Assembly: GCF_019083965.1 (NCBI RefSeq)
Contig: NZ_JAHRCY010000006.1
Coordinates: 186,001 to 250,000, forward strand
Direction: 5' to 3'
Length of the DNA: 64,000 nt
Origin: Catellatospora tritici
Lineage (GTDB): Bacteria > Actinomycetota > Actinomycetes > Mycobacteriales > Micromonosporaceae
Part shown: one piece after another, positions 1-8,545 of the stretch
Layout: each line of letters starts with the position of its first letter
Numbering within the stretch: position 1 is the stretch's first letter
The notes under the pieces: generated by a model
Databases searched by the model: none
Told to the model about the DNA's origin: nothing
What the model saw: the letters and a program-made list of their open reading frames with translations, nothing else
Position numbers and translations under genes: made by a program

Positions 1-78
1 CATGCGGTGATCCTCGGGTAGGTCAGGCCAGAAGAACAACCGGGAGTAGGCGCCCGAGCGCAGGCTCAGCCGCGGCAC
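1..78 (-). CDS. possible N-terminal fragment of an unidentified protein, cut by the window edge
   Basis: Reading leftward from a GTG gives 26 open codons that run off the edge and read like real protein (VPRLSLRSGAYSRLFFWPDL). There is no clear ribosome site, and a G/T-rich minisatellite starts just upstream. Too little is visible to name a family. The start could be elsewhere, or the stretch may be non-coding. Confidence 0.25.
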   Translation of the reverse strand, partial: MPRLSLRSGAYSRLFFWPDLPEDHRM

Positions 79-90
79 CTGGCGCCCGGC

Positions 91-185
91 TGGCGGTTGG
101 CGGGTTGGCCGGTTGGCGGCTGGCGGTTGGCGGATTGGCCGGTTGGCGGCTGGCGGTTGGCGGTTGGCGGCTGGCGGTTGGCGGC
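91..185. repeat. G/T-rich minisatellite
   Basis: Two 30-bp units (91-120 and 121-150) differ at one base. They are followed by shortened 21-bp (151-171) and 14-bp (172-185) versions that keep the unit start TGGCGGTTGGCGG and end TTGGCGGC. The pattern suggests replication slippage. Translation of any frame gives only low-complexity Gly/Trp/Ala runs, so it is not treated as coding. Confidence 0.85.
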
Positions 186-619
186 TGGATGATTGCCGTC
201 CTCGGTCACTATGTCGCCTGCAGGTCCAGGTTCTGACCGACCATCGAGATCATCGACCGAAACGACCCCGAAGATCGCGGCCTCCGGTCACAACACTGCA
301 CGGCCTGCCGACCGAAACCCACTTTCCGCCCACAAGCGCCGATCACCAACGAGAGTCGACGCATGGGGTGGCACAGGCCCGCAACCGGACCCTGGACCTG
401 GTTAGCCTGGCCGAGGTGTCCGCCGTGACGGGTGTCCGCCGTGACGGGTGACCGCCGCGAGGCGACCGGGTACGCGGGCCAGGCAGTTGCCAACGTCGAA
501 GCGATCACGTCGGCCCGCCTCGATCGCCGCATCGTCGACCTGGGCCGCTTGCCGGGCCGGGCACCTCAGCCGTCCTGACCACGCGAAGTGCCCGGACCGA
601 GACCGGGCAGGATGGCGAG
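186..619. other. region without a convincing intact gene
   Basis: No frame gives a recognisable intact protein. A 16-bp unit (GTGTCCGCCGTGACGG) is repeated in tandem at 416-431 and 432-447. Removing one copy would join two gene-like stretches (LDLVSLAEVSAVTG and EATGYAGQAVANVEAITSAR) in one frame ending near 580, so this may be a broken small gene. A hairpin with 7-bp arms (TGCCCGG 589-595, CCGGGCA 603-609) sits just before the next gene start. Confidence 0.5.
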
Positions 620-1156
620 ATGAGAGAACGACCCACCCTGTATGTCCTGATCGGCCTGCCCGGGGCGGGTAAGACGACCAGGGCCCGCGAGCTGGAGCGC
701 GAACACGCCGCCCTGCGGCTGACCCCGGATGAGTGGATGATCCCGCTGTTCGGCGAACCCGAGGCCGACGGCCGCCGCGACGTGCTCGAAGGCCGCTTCA
801 TCTGGCTGGCCATGCGCGCCCTGCGCCTGGGCGCCAACGTGATCCTGGACTTCGGCGTATGGTCCAAAGACGAGCGCTCTGCCCTCCGCCACCTCGCAGG
901 CCAGGCCGGTGCCGACTGTGTCCTCGTCTACCTGCCGATCGACCCGGCCGAGCAGCTCGCCCGCGTCGAGTCCCGCCAGGCCACCGACCCCGGCTCGACC
1001 TTCCCCATCACGCCCGAGGACCTGGACGAGTACCGGCGGCTGTTCCAGGCCCCGGACCGCGCGGAACTGGCGGGTGAGCGAGTCGAGCCGCCCCCGGCGG
1101 GCTGCGCCGACTGGGCCGCGTGGGCCTCGGCGCGCTGGCCGACCTCCTTCGCGTGA
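620..1156 (+). CDS. AAA/zeta-toxin-like P-loop kinase or ATP-binding protein
   Basis: A 178-residue soluble protein. It begins almost directly with a hydrophobic strand and a Walker A motif (IGLPGAGKTT, about residues 11-20), followed by a helix and 'LTPDEWM'. This is the layout of small AAA_33 / polynucleotide-kinase-like phosphotransferases, which move a phosphate from ATP to a small substrate. 'ANVILDFGVWSKDER' fits the second strand with its acidic residue, and 'VYLPIDPAEQLARVESR' fits the lid with arginines. No antitoxin partner is adjacent, so a toxin role is not supported. It converges on the MFS genes. Family fairly sure, substrate unknown. Confidence 0.85.
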   Translation: MRERPTLYVLIGLPGAGKTTRARELEREHAALRLTPDEWMIPLFGEPEADGRRDVLEGRFIWLAMRALRLGANVILDFGVWSKDERSALRHLAGQAGADCVLVYLPIDPAEQLARVESRQATDPGSTFPITPEDLDEYRRLFQAPDRAELAGERVEPPPAGCADWAAWASARWPTSFA

Positions 1157-1180
1157 GGGGGTCGGCCCCGCAGCGGCGGG

Positions 1181-2500
1181 TCAGGCGTTCTCCGGTACGG
1201 GCTGGGGCGCAGGCTCGGACACCGGCGCGTCGACGGTCTTCCCGCGTAGCGCGAGCGACGCGTACACGCCGCCGAGCAGCACCATCACCCCGGCGCCGGT
1301 GAGGATCAGGTCGAAGCGGCCGAACGTCAACGGCCCCGCCTCCACCTTCACCCCGATCAGCGACCCGGCGAGCAGGCCCGCCAGCCCGATGCCGATCAGC
1401 TGGGACAGTTCGCGTACCGGGGCGAGGATGGCCATGACCCGGCCCAGCATCGACCGGTCGACCACCCGCATCAGCAGCGCGCCGAAGGCCGAGTTCAGCG
1501 CGCCGAGGGTGAATCCGAGCACGAAGATGGTGGCCAGTCCGGCGATCAGGTTGGTGGAGCGGGCGTATGCCAGGAGCGTGAGCCCCGCCGCGACGATCCC
1601 GCCGGAGAACACCGTGGTCTGGCCGAACCGCTGCGTCAGCCGCCCGGACAGCAGCGCCCCCACGATGATGCCCGCGCCGACCGCCGTACCGATGAAGCCG
1701 AACCGGATGTACGGGCTGTGCAGGTTCTCGGTGAGGAAGAACTGGTTGACGGTGTTCAGCGCGCCCATGCCCACGGTGACGATGACGACGGCGACCAGCA
1801 CCACCCGTACGAACGTGTTGCGCCACGAGTAGGCGAGGCCCTGCCGGAACTCCTGCCGGAAGCTGGTGTGCTCGCTCAGGGCGGCGGGTTCGTGCTGGGC
1901 GGGCGGTCGGATGGTGCGCAGCACCGCGTACGAGCCGACGAACGAGAGCGCGTTGATGAGCAGCCCCCACTGGAAGCCCACGGTGACCAGCAGCGGGGCG
2001 GCCAGCGGCGGTCCGATGAGGGCCGCGGTGGCGTTTGTCGCCTGTCCGATGCCCATGGCCCGGGCCCGGTCGGCGTCGCCCTCGACGATGTCGCGGATCA
2101 GCGTGATCCGGGACGGGTAGAAGAACTGGGACGCCACGCTGACGCCGAAGATCATCACGTAGCTCAGGGTCAGGATGGCCGGTACGGGCAGGGTGCCGGC
2201 AGGCAGGAACACGGCGACGACCAGCACACCGACCAGGACGGCGCGGATCAGGTCCGCGGTGAGCATCGTGCGCAGTTTGCTCCACCGGTCCACGAAGACT
2301 CCGGCGACCGGCGCGAGCGCGACAGTGGCGATCGAGCTGACGGCGAGCACACCGCCGGCGGCCAGTGCCGCGAGCGGATCATCTTTCTGGAAGAGAACGG
2401 AACCGATCCACAGCAGCACGGTCGTGTCGAAGATCTGATCGCCGATGCTGGAGATCAGATCGCCCGCCCATAGCCGCCGGTAGTTGCCATTGATCAGCAT
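1181..2500 (-). CDS. MFS transporter (enterobactin-exporter/EntS-like type)
   Basis: A 439-residue membrane protein with about twelve hydrophobic stretches. The start 'MLINGNYRRLWAGDLISSIGD' is the usual opening of actinobacterial MFS_3-type drug or siderophore exporters. The loop 'GVFVDRWSKLRTMLTADLIRAVLVG' matches the MFS motif A region (D-R-x-x-K/R). It is a secondary transporter of the cytoplasmic membrane, probably a proton-driven exporter; the substrate cannot be read. It lies head to tail with a closely related copy 98 bp away, which indicates tandem duplication. The C-terminus is charged and Pro-rich. Confidence 0.9.
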   Translation of the reverse strand: MLINGNYRRLWAGDLISSIGDQIFDTTVLLWIGSVLFQKDDPLAALAAGGVLAVSSIATVALAPVAGVFVDRWSKLRTMLTADLIRAVLVGVLVVAVFLPAGTLPVPAILTLSYVMIFGVSVASQFFYPSRITLIRDIVEGDADRARAMGIGQATNATAALIGPPLAAPLLVTVGFQWGLLINALSFVGSYAVLRTIRPPAQHEPAALSEHTSFRQEFRQGLAYSWRNTFVRVVLVAVVIVTVGMGALNTVNQFFLTENLHSPYIRFGFIGTAVGAGIIVGALLSGRLTQRFGQTTVFSGGIVAAGLTLLAYARSTNLIAGLATIFVLGFTLGALNSAFGALLMRVVDRSMLGRVMAILAPVRELSQLIGIGLAGLLAGSLIGVKVEAGPLTFGRFDLILTGAGVMVLLGGVYASLALRGKTVDAPVSEPAPQPVPENA

Positions 2501-2598
2501 TCACCGATCCTCGCCGACGGCCGCCGGTGCTGCCTGCCCTCGGTGTCACGGTTGGCTATCGATGCGGCCCCCGGCGGCGGGGCGGGCAGGTGCTCGGG

Positions 2599-3903
2599 TC
2601 AGGCCGCCTCCGCGGCGGGGGTCGCGGGCGCGTGCCGGGCGTGGCCGCGCAGAGCGAGGCCCGCGTAGACCCCGCCGGACAGCACCAGCAGTCCGGCCGC
2701 GGTGAGGAGCAGGTCGAGCCGTCCGAACGTGAGCGGGCCGACCTCCAGTCGCAGGCCCGCGAGCGACCCGGCGAGCAGGCCCGCCACCCCGATCCCGACC
2801 AGCCCGGACAGCTGCTGCAGCGGGCTGAGGATGGCGATGACCCGGCCCATCATCGCCCGGTCGACCGTACGCATCATCAGCGCGCCCAACGACGCGTCGA
2901 GTGCGCCGACGAAGAGGCCGAACAGGGCCATGACAGTCAGCGCCGCGGCCAGGCTCGGACTGTGCGCGTACGCCACGAGCGCGATCCCGGCCGCGACGAT
3001 CCCGCCCGCGAACACGGTGACGCCGCCGAGCAGTTGCGTCATCCGCCCGGCCAGCAGCGCTCCGACGATGACGCCCGCGCCCATCGCGGCGCCGACGAAG
3101 CCGTACCGGCTGGCGGGGCTGTGCAGATTCTCGGTGAAGAAGAACGGGTTGAGCGTGTTCAGCGTGGCCCCGCCCGCTGTCACCATGAACGCGGCGACCA
3201 GCACTGCCCGCACGAACCGGGTGCGCCACGCGTATGCGAGACCTCGGACGAACTCCTGGCGGAAGCCCGGCCGCTCACGGAGCGCGGCATCGTCGGCGAG
3301 CGCGGGTGGCCGGATGGTGCGCAGCACCGCGTACGACCCGAGGAACGACAGCGCGTTGATCAACAGTGCCCATTGGAAGCCGACGGCGAACAGCAGCGGT
3401 GCGGCCAGCGGCGGGCCCAGGATGCCGGCGGTGGCGACGGTGGCCTGGCCGATGCCTGCGGCGCGGGCCCGGTCGGCGTCGCCTTCGACGATGTCACGGA
3501 TCAGCGTCATCCGCGCCGGGAGGAAGAACTGGGCGGCCACCGTGGCCGCGAAGATCAGTACATAGACGAGCGTGAGCATGGCCGCGACGGGCAGGGTGCC
3601 GTCGGGTAGGAACGCGGCGACGGTCAGCACGCCGATCAGCGCGGCGCGGACCAGGTCGGTGCGCAGCATCGTGCGCAGCTTGTCCCACCGGTCGACGAAG
3701 ACGCCCACGAAAGGCCCGACGAGGACGGTGGCGGCGGAGCGTACGGCGAGAACACCGCCGACAGCCAGCGGGGCGAGCCGGTCCCCGGGCAGCAGGACGA
3801 AGCCGATCCACAGCAGCACGGTCGTGTCGAAGATCTGGTCTCCGACGGTGGACACGAGGTGTCCGATCCACAGACGACGGTAGTTGCCATTGATCAACCG
3901 CAT
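2599..3903 (-). CDS. MFS transporter, tandem paralogue
   Basis: A 434-residue protein co-linear with its neighbour. It shares the N-terminal 'INGNYRRLW.G.L.S..GDQIFDTTVLLWIG', the motif A loop 'GVFVDRWDKLRTML' and the segment 'FFFTENLHSP..R.GF.G.A.GAG'. The shared framework with many conservative changes implies an old duplication rather than a recent copy. It is transcribed first, so both may share the promoter in the 78 bp before it. Substrate unknown. Confidence 0.9.
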   Translation of the reverse strand: MRLINGNYRRLWIGHLVSTVGDQIFDTTVLLWIGFVLLPGDRLAPLAVGGVLAVRSAATVLVGPFVGVFVDRWDKLRTMLRTDLVRAALIGVLTVAAFLPDGTLPVAAMLTLVYVLIFAATVAAQFFLPARMTLIRDIVEGDADRARAAGIGQATVATAGILGPPLAAPLLFAVGFQWALLINALSFLGSYAVLRTIRPPALADDAALRERPGFRQEFVRGLAYAWRTRFVRAVLVAAFMVTAGGATLNTLNPFFFTENLHSPASRYGFVGAAMGAGVIVGALLAGRMTQLLGGVTVFAGGIVAAGIALVAYAHSPSLAAALTVMALFGLFVGALDASLGALMMRTVDRAMMGRVIAILSPLQQLSGLVGIGVAGLLAGSLAGLRLEVGPLTFGRLDLLLTAAGLLVLSGGVYAGLALRGHARHAPATPAAEAA

Positions 3904-3981
3904 GCGTCAATGCTGGCCCATGGCCTGCTGCCGTGCTGCCCCCACATATCTCGGTTCGGCAACACGCCCTGCCGGGACGGG

Positions 3982-4881
3982 TCAGAAGGAGCGGAAGTCG
4001 CGGATCGGCAGGCGGGGGCCGTACTTCGGGGCGCCGAGGCCGGACATCTCGATCAGGTGGCAGACGCGGCCGCGCTGCCCCGCGTACGGTGCGAGCAGCT
4101 CCAGCATGCGGGCGTCGGTGCCGCGCGGCTCGCCGGCCAGCGCGTAGCAGACGAAGTTGGGCAGGTGGAAGTCGCCGACGCTGACCGCGTCGGGGTCGCC
4201 GTGCACGACCGCCGCCGCCTCGGCCGCCGTCCACGGGCCGATGCCCCGGATCGCCAGCAGCCGTGCGGTCAGCGACGCGCTGTCGGGGCACGCCTCCAGC
4301 CGTGCCGCCTGCGCGGCGACGCGGCACAGCGTGTCGGCCCGCTTCTGCTCCAGCCCCAGCGGATGGAACTCCCAGTAGGCTGCGGCCGCGATCACCTCCG
4401 GGTCGGGCGGCAGGTAGAGCCGCTCCACCGGCCCGGGGGCGGGAGTGCTGAACCGGCGCACGATCGCCGCATATGCCCGGTAGGCCTCGGTGCCGGTGAC
4501 CTTCTGCTCGCAGACGGCGCGCAGCAGCCGGGAGAAGGCGAGACCGGTGGCGGGCAGGCGCAGCCCGGCGTAGTCGCGGGACAGGCGGGCGACCAGCGGA
4601 TGCGCCTGGGCCAGGTCGCTGAAGCCGGTGAGGTCATCGCGTAGCCCGGCGATGGCGTCGGCGCGCCCGAGTAGCCAGGCGGCGCCCGGCCCGTACCCGG
4701 TGGTGATCAGCTTGCCGCCCGCCTTGTGCAGGCCGAGCGTGCCCGGACCCTGCGGGGTGCGCGCGGCCAACCAGTAGACGCCGTCGACCCAGCGACTGCA
4801 CGGGTCATGGCGGCCGAGGCTGAGCTGCGCGAGCGTACCGGCGATGTCGTATCGCTCGGGCAGCTCCCACTCCTCGGTCAC
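3982..4881 (-). CDS. DNA-3-methyladenine glycosylase 2 family protein (AlkA-like, HhH-GPD)
   Basis: A base-excision-repair enzyme that removes alkylated bases. The helix-hairpin-helix is 'LLAIRGIGPWTA', and the loop 'VSVGDFHL' carries the catalytic Asp of the HhH-GPD family. 'LLRAVCEQKVTGTEAYRAY' is the DNA-binding helix found in these enzymes. I chose the GTG start (VTEEWELPERYD, 299 residues): a frame exists 34 codons further upstream, but it reads through the inverted repeat at 4939-4998 and encodes low-quality sequence. It lies just downstream of the herA-sbcD-sbcC-nurA genes on the same strand but is separated from them by hairpins, so it is probably transcribed on its own. Confidence 0.85.
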   Translation of the reverse strand: MTEEWELPERYDIAGTLAQLSLGRHDPCSRWVDGVYWLAARTPQGPGTLGLHKAGGKLITTGYGPGAAWLLGRADAIAGLRDDLTGFSDLAQAHPLVARLSRDYAGLRLPATGLAFSRLLRAVCEQKVTGTEAYRAYAAIVRRFSTPAPGPVERLYLPPDPEVIAAAAYWEFHPLGLEQKRADTLCRVAAQAARLEACPDSASLTARLLAIRGIGPWTAAEAAAVVHGDPDAVSVGDFHLPNFVCYALAGEPRGTDARMLELLAPYAGQRGRVCHLIEMSGLGAPKYGPRLPIRDFRSF

Positions 4882-4938
4882 GCCCTCGAATGTGCCACTC
4901 CGCGATGACCTTCCGCAGGTCGGGGTCTGTCGGCGGCC

Positions 4939-4998
4939 GCAGTTTCGGGGAAAGTGCAGGAATCCGGCGCAAGATTCGTGCACTTTCCCCGAAACTGC
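4939..4998. repeat. palindromic element, subfamily A, copy 1
   Basis: Arms of 26 bp (4939-4964 and 4973-4998) pair with a single mismatch around an 8-base loop. The left arm begins GCAGTTTCGGGGAAAGTGCA. Related copies are at 11726-11785 and 45241-45300. It sits between nurA (upstream) and the AlkA-like gene (downstream), where it could fold in RNA. Confidence 0.9.
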
Positions 4999-5004
4999 AC
5001 GTTC

Positions 5005-5025
5005 CGCCGCGCGGGGCGCGCGGCG
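5005..5025 (-). terminator. GC-rich hairpin after nurA
   Basis: A perfect 9-bp inverted repeat (CGCCGCGCG / CGCGCGGCG) with a GGG loop abuts the nurA stop codon. There is no T-tract. Together with the adjacent palindromic element it should end the DNA-repair operon. Confidence 0.6.
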
Positions 5026-5979
5026 TCAGGCGGCGGGGGTGGTGCGCTGGGCGGCGATGACCAGGGAGCGGTGCAGGAGTTTGCCGTCGCCGAGCAGGTG
5101 GCGCAGCTTGCGCTCCAGACCCGCGATCGGTACGAGGTTCTGCGGCGCCCTCGGATCCTTGTACGGCAGCGACGCGAACCGCGGGATCGTCGCCGTCGAC
5201 AGGTCCGCCAGCGTGATCGCCTCGTGCTCGGGCACCTCCGCCGAGCACTCCACCCGCACGATGCCCGCCCACGGCGACCCGCCCGCGTGTGGCAGGCGCA
5301 GGTACCAGGTCAGGCGCTCGTATACGCCGGTGATCCGGAAGACGGGGGTACGCTGCGCCGCGCGCAGCGCCGCGACCACGCTGATCAGCCGGTCGGGCAG
5401 GTACTGCTTCTGCTGCGTCTTGATGTAGCCCAGGGTGCGGGGCAGAGCGTCGCGGCTGCGCAGCGGTCCGTCCACGATCAGCAGGTCGCCGTCGGTGCGC
5501 AGCTGTCGCGACACCGAGATCTCCAGCTCGGTCAGCGCCCGCTGCACGCCGTTGGACAGGTCGGCCTCGTCCGCGCCGATGATGGACTCGGCCTTGTAGC
5601 GGGCGGCCTGGCCGCAGTCCACGTCGGCGGCCGCCTCGGCGGCGGTGAACAGGGTCCGCTCGACCTTGACGCCGGTGACGCTGGCCCCGGCGCGCTCACA
5701 GCGCACCACGCCCGCCGCGTATGAGCAGGCCAGGCCGGGGCGGGTGACCCCGTCGGCGTCCTCGATCCACAGGCGGGCGTCGGTGCGGCGTACGCCGTCG
5801 ACGAGCAGCACGCTCTCCGGGGCGGTGACGCCGGGCGGGGGGTCCAGGGGACGCCACGCCCCCGCCGGGAGCTCGATCTCGGCGTCGAGCTTGGCGGAGC
5901 TGGTCTCGGCCGGACCGCGTTCGGCCGCGTCGAGGCTGGTGCCGAACCCCGGATCCCAGGCGTCCACATGGAACTTCAT
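5026..5979 (-). CDS. nurA: NurA-domain 5'-3' nuclease, HerA partner
   Basis: A 317-residue protein with features of the NurA nuclease family. The acidic motif 'LLVDGVRR' (about residues 59-66) would supply the metal-binding Asp, a second 'LLIVDGPL' lies near the middle, and 'GYIKTQQKQYLP' follows it. The C-terminal block 'DPRAPQNLVPIAGLERKLRH' is typical of NurA. In archaea NurA works with the HerA translocase and Mre11-Rad50 to resect double-strand breaks. Here it is the last gene after herA, sbcD and sbcC, 24 bp behind sbcC, which strongly supports the call. No clear ribosome site precedes the ATG. Family call moderately sure, activity inferred. Confidence 0.75.
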   Translation of the reverse strand: MKFHVDAWDPGFGTSLDAAERGPAETSSAKLDAEIELPAGAWRPLDPPPGVTAPESVLLVDGVRRTDARLWIEDADGVTRPGLACSYAAGVVRCERAGASVTGVKVERTLFTAAEAAADVDCGQAARYKAESIIGADEADLSNGVQRALTELEISVSRQLRTDGDLLIVDGPLRSRDALPRTLGYIKTQQKQYLPDRLISVVAALRAAQRTPVFRITGVYERLTWYLRLPHAGGSPWAGIVRVECSAEVPEHEAITLADLSTATIPRFASLPYKDPRAPQNLVPIAGLERKLRHLLGDGKLLHRSLVIAAQRTTPAA

Positions 5980-6003
5980 GACAGTCTGTGTACCAGAATC
6001 CTG

Positions 6004-8481
6004 CTATCCAATTCTTTCCACACGGGCTGTTCGCGCATCCTTCGTGATCTCGAAACGTACCGGAATGCGTTCTGCCAGGGCCTGCACGTGCGTCACCACC
6101 CCCACCATCCGGTCGCCGCTGGCGGCGAGGTTCTCCAGGGTCGCGGCCACCGTGTCCAGAGTGGACGCGTCGAGGGTGCCGAAGCCCTCGTCGAGCATGA
6201 TGGACTCCAGACTCGCCGTCGGCGACAGACCGCCGAGCTGGTCGGCCAGCGCCAACGCCAGCGCCAGCGACGCCTGGAATGTCTCGCCGCCCGACAGCGT
6301 CCGCACCGTACGTCGCAGCCCCGCGTCGTGGTGGTCCACCACGTAGAACTCGCGGTCGTCGTGGATCAGGTCGTACTGCCCGCTGGACAGCTCGCGCAGG
6401 ATCGCCGACGCGCCGTCGACCAGCGCGTCCAGCGCCTCCTGCAGCAGCCACGCCTCGAAGTTGTTGGCGCGCAGGTGGTTGGCCAGCGCCGTGGCGACCT
6501 GCCGGTCGGCCTCGACCGCCGCCCGCTGCGCCCGCAGCGCCTCGGCCTGGGCGCGGCGCTCCAGCAGCACGTCGTGGCCGCTGACGGCCCGCTCGACGGC
6601 CACCGCCGCGTCGCGCTGGTGCGCGCCGGGGCGGGGAACGGGCAGCCCGGCGGCGGTGAACAGCTCGTCGAGGACCGACTGCGCCGAGGCGGCCTGGGCG
6701 CGGGCGGCGGACAGGCGGGCCCGTTCGCCGTCGCGTTCGGCCTGGGCGGCGGTGGCCTGCTCGCGGGCCCAACCGGCCAGCGCGGACCAGGCCGCGGCGA
6801 GGTCGTCGCGGTCGGCCGGGGGCGGGGTCAGCGCGGCGACCGTGTCGCGTACCCCGTCGAAGTGCCGCCACGCCGCGGCCATCCGCTCGGTCGCCTGCTG
6901 GGCTCGGGCCGCCGCCGCGCGCTGGGCCTCACGGGCCTCGCGCAGACGACCGCGCGCCTCGGCCAGCTCACCGCGCAGCGCCTCCACCGAGGCCAGGTCG
7001 GCGCGCAGCGTCGGCACCGGCGCCGCGCCCTCCAGCAGTCGGGCCACCTCGGCCGCGCGCCGGGCCAGCTCCTCGCGGCGGACCGTGGCCTGGTCCAGGC
7101 GCTTGGCCGCCTCCAGCACCCGGCGGTCCAGCTCGGCGCGGCCGTTGCGAGCCGTGGTCAGGGCCTGCTCGGCCTCGGCGACGACCTTCTTCGCGGCGTT
7201 CATCGCGGGCTGGTCGGGCATCGCCGGGACGGTGGCCACCGGCTGCGTGCACACCGGGCACTCGTGCCCGGCCACCAGGTCGCGGCGCAGCCAGGCGGCC
7301 CGGTCGGCGGTCTGCGCCACCAGCATCGCCTGCTGGGCGCGGTCCAGGCCGTCCTGGGCGGATTGCTCGCGCTCGGTCGCGCCCCGCTGGGCGGCCAGCG
7401 CCGCCTCGTGCACCTCGCGGGCCTGCAGCGCGGTCGCGTCCAGCTCGGCGAGCTTCGTCGACAGCTGTCCCGCCTGCACGTGCGCCTCCAGCAGGCTGCG
7501 CAGGACGGTCGGGTCGGGCGCGTCGTCGAGCTGCGTCCGCAGCTTGTCCTCGGCCTCCTCGGCGGTGCCCGCCGCCACGGCCGCGTCGGCGGCGGCCGTC
7601 GCGGCGGACTTGGCCGCACCGGCCAGCGTCGCCGCGTCGGCGGGGGCGACCACCGAGGTGAGCACGGTCAACCGGCGCTCGGCCGCGGTCGTCGCCTCGG
7701 CGACCAGCTCGACCTCGCGCTGGGCCTGGGCCAGGGCGGGCAGGGCCGCCTCGACGTCGGCGGCCAGTCTGCGGGCGGCATCCACCCGCTGCTCGGCGGC
7801 GGCCAGGGCCTCGTCGGAGGCGGCGGCGGTCAGCTCGGCCAGCACGGGTTCGGTCGCGGCGAGCTTGCCGTTGGCCTCGGTGACCAGGGCGGCGGCGCGT
7901 TCGCGGACCTTCTCGTACACGTCCAGGCCCAGCAGGCGGACCAGGATCTCCTGCCGCTCGGCCGGGCGGGCGTGCAGGAACGCGGCGAAGTCGCCCTGCG
8001 GCAGCACCACGCACTTGGTGAACTGGTCGTATGGTAGGCCGACCACGTCGGCGACGGCATGATCGAGCTCGGCCGGGGTCCCGGCCAGCGCCTCGCCCAG
8101 CTCGTCGAGCAGGTCGTCGCCGTCCAGGGTGGACGCGTCGAAGCCGGGAGACAGGGCCTGCAGACCGGCGGCGCGGGTGGCGACGCGGCCCTTGCCGTCG
8201 CGGCGGACCACCCGGGTGGCCGCGTACCGGGTGCCGCCCGCCTCGAAGATCAGCCGGACCGCCGCCTCCGACGCCGACGGGGCCAGCGCGTGCGCGACGC
8301 TCTTGCCGCCGCCCCAGCGCGGGGCGGTGCCGTACAGCGCGAAGCAGATCGCGTCCAGCAGCGTCGACTTGCCCGAACCGGTCGGGCCGACCAGGGCGAA
8401 GAAGTCGCAGTCGGTCAGGTCGACCGTGGTCGGCTCCCGGAACACCGTGAAGCCGCGCAGATCCAGCCGCAGCGGCCTCAT
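6004..8481 (-). CDS. sbcC: SbcC/Rad50-type DNA repair ATPase
   Basis: The ATPase of the SbcCD (Rad50-Mre11) complex, which opens and cleaves hairpin and protein-blocked DNA ends. Walker A is near residue 33-40 (GPTGSGKST), followed by a very long Ala/Glu/Arg-rich coiled coil. The zinc hook is 'HECPVCTQPV' (CxxC) near the middle. After the second coiled-coil arm come the ABC signature 'TLSGGETFQASLALALA' and Walker B 'SIMLDEGFGTLD'. At 825 residues it is shorter than E. coli SbcC (about 1050), mainly in the coiled coil. The start is supported by GGGAGGACC. It follows sbcD by 64 bp. Confidence 0.97.
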   Translation of the reverse strand: MRPLRLDLRGFTVFREPTTVDLTDCDFFALVGPTGSGKSTLLDAICFALYGTAPRWGGGKSVAHALAPSASEAAVRLIFEAGGTRYAATRVVRRDGKGRVATRAAGLQALSPGFDASTLDGDDLLDELGEALAGTPAELDHAVADVVGLPYDQFTKCVVLPQGDFAAFLHARPAERQEILVRLLGLDVYEKVRERAAALVTEANGKLAATEPVLAELTAAASDEALAAAEQRVDAARRLAADVEAALPALAQAQREVELVAEATTAAERRLTVLTSVVAPADAATLAGAAKSAATAAADAAVAAGTAEEAEDKLRTQLDDAPDPTVLRSLLEAHVQAGQLSTKLAELDATALQAREVHEAALAAQRGATEREQSAQDGLDRAQQAMLVAQTADRAAWLRRDLVAGHECPVCTQPVATVPAMPDQPAMNAAKKVVAEAEQALTTARNGRAELDRRVLEAAKRLDQATVRREELARRAAEVARLLEGAAPVPTLRADLASVEALRGELAEARGRLREAREAQRAAAARAQQATERMAAAWRHFDGVRDTVAALTPPPADRDDLAAAWSALAGWAREQATAAQAERDGERARLSAARAQAASAQSVLDELFTAAGLPVPRPGAHQRDAAVAVERAVSGHDVLLERRAQAEALRAQRAAVEADRQVATALANHLRANNFEAWLLQEALDALVDGASAILRELSSGQYDLIHDDREFYVVDHHDAGLRRTVRTLSGGETFQASLALALALADQLGGLSPTASLESIMLDEGFGTLDASTLDTVAATLENLAASGDRMVGVVTHVQALAERIPVRFEITKDARTARVERIG

Positions 8482-8545
8482 CGCCGGTCCTCCCGTCGGT
8501 CGGCCCGACGAGCACGTGGCCCCGCGGTTCCCTCGTTACGCTCGG

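Noticed and set aside
91-185. CRISPR array
   Set aside because: Units are adjacent with no unique spacers.
209-532. Minus-strand frame of 107 codons near the left end
   Set aside because: No recognisable domain or ribosome site, and part of it reads through the 16-bp repeat. Kept as non-coding.
620-1156. Zeta-type toxin of a toxin-antitoxin pair
   Set aside because: No epsilon-like antitoxin is adjacent. The P-loop alone does not support toxin function.
4882-4983. Longer N-terminus for the AlkA-like protein
   Set aside because: It would translate one arm of the palindromic element. A GTG right before the conserved region is a better start.
4939-4998. Inverted repeats as transposon ends
   Set aside because: Arms are only 8-11 bases apart with no transposase or target duplication. 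They are short palindromic elements, not insertion sequences.
5968-8037. A 689-codon plus-strand open frame
   Set aside because: Antisense of sbcC, which has all ABC-ATPase motifs. The frame encodes Gln/Arg/Gly-rich filler.
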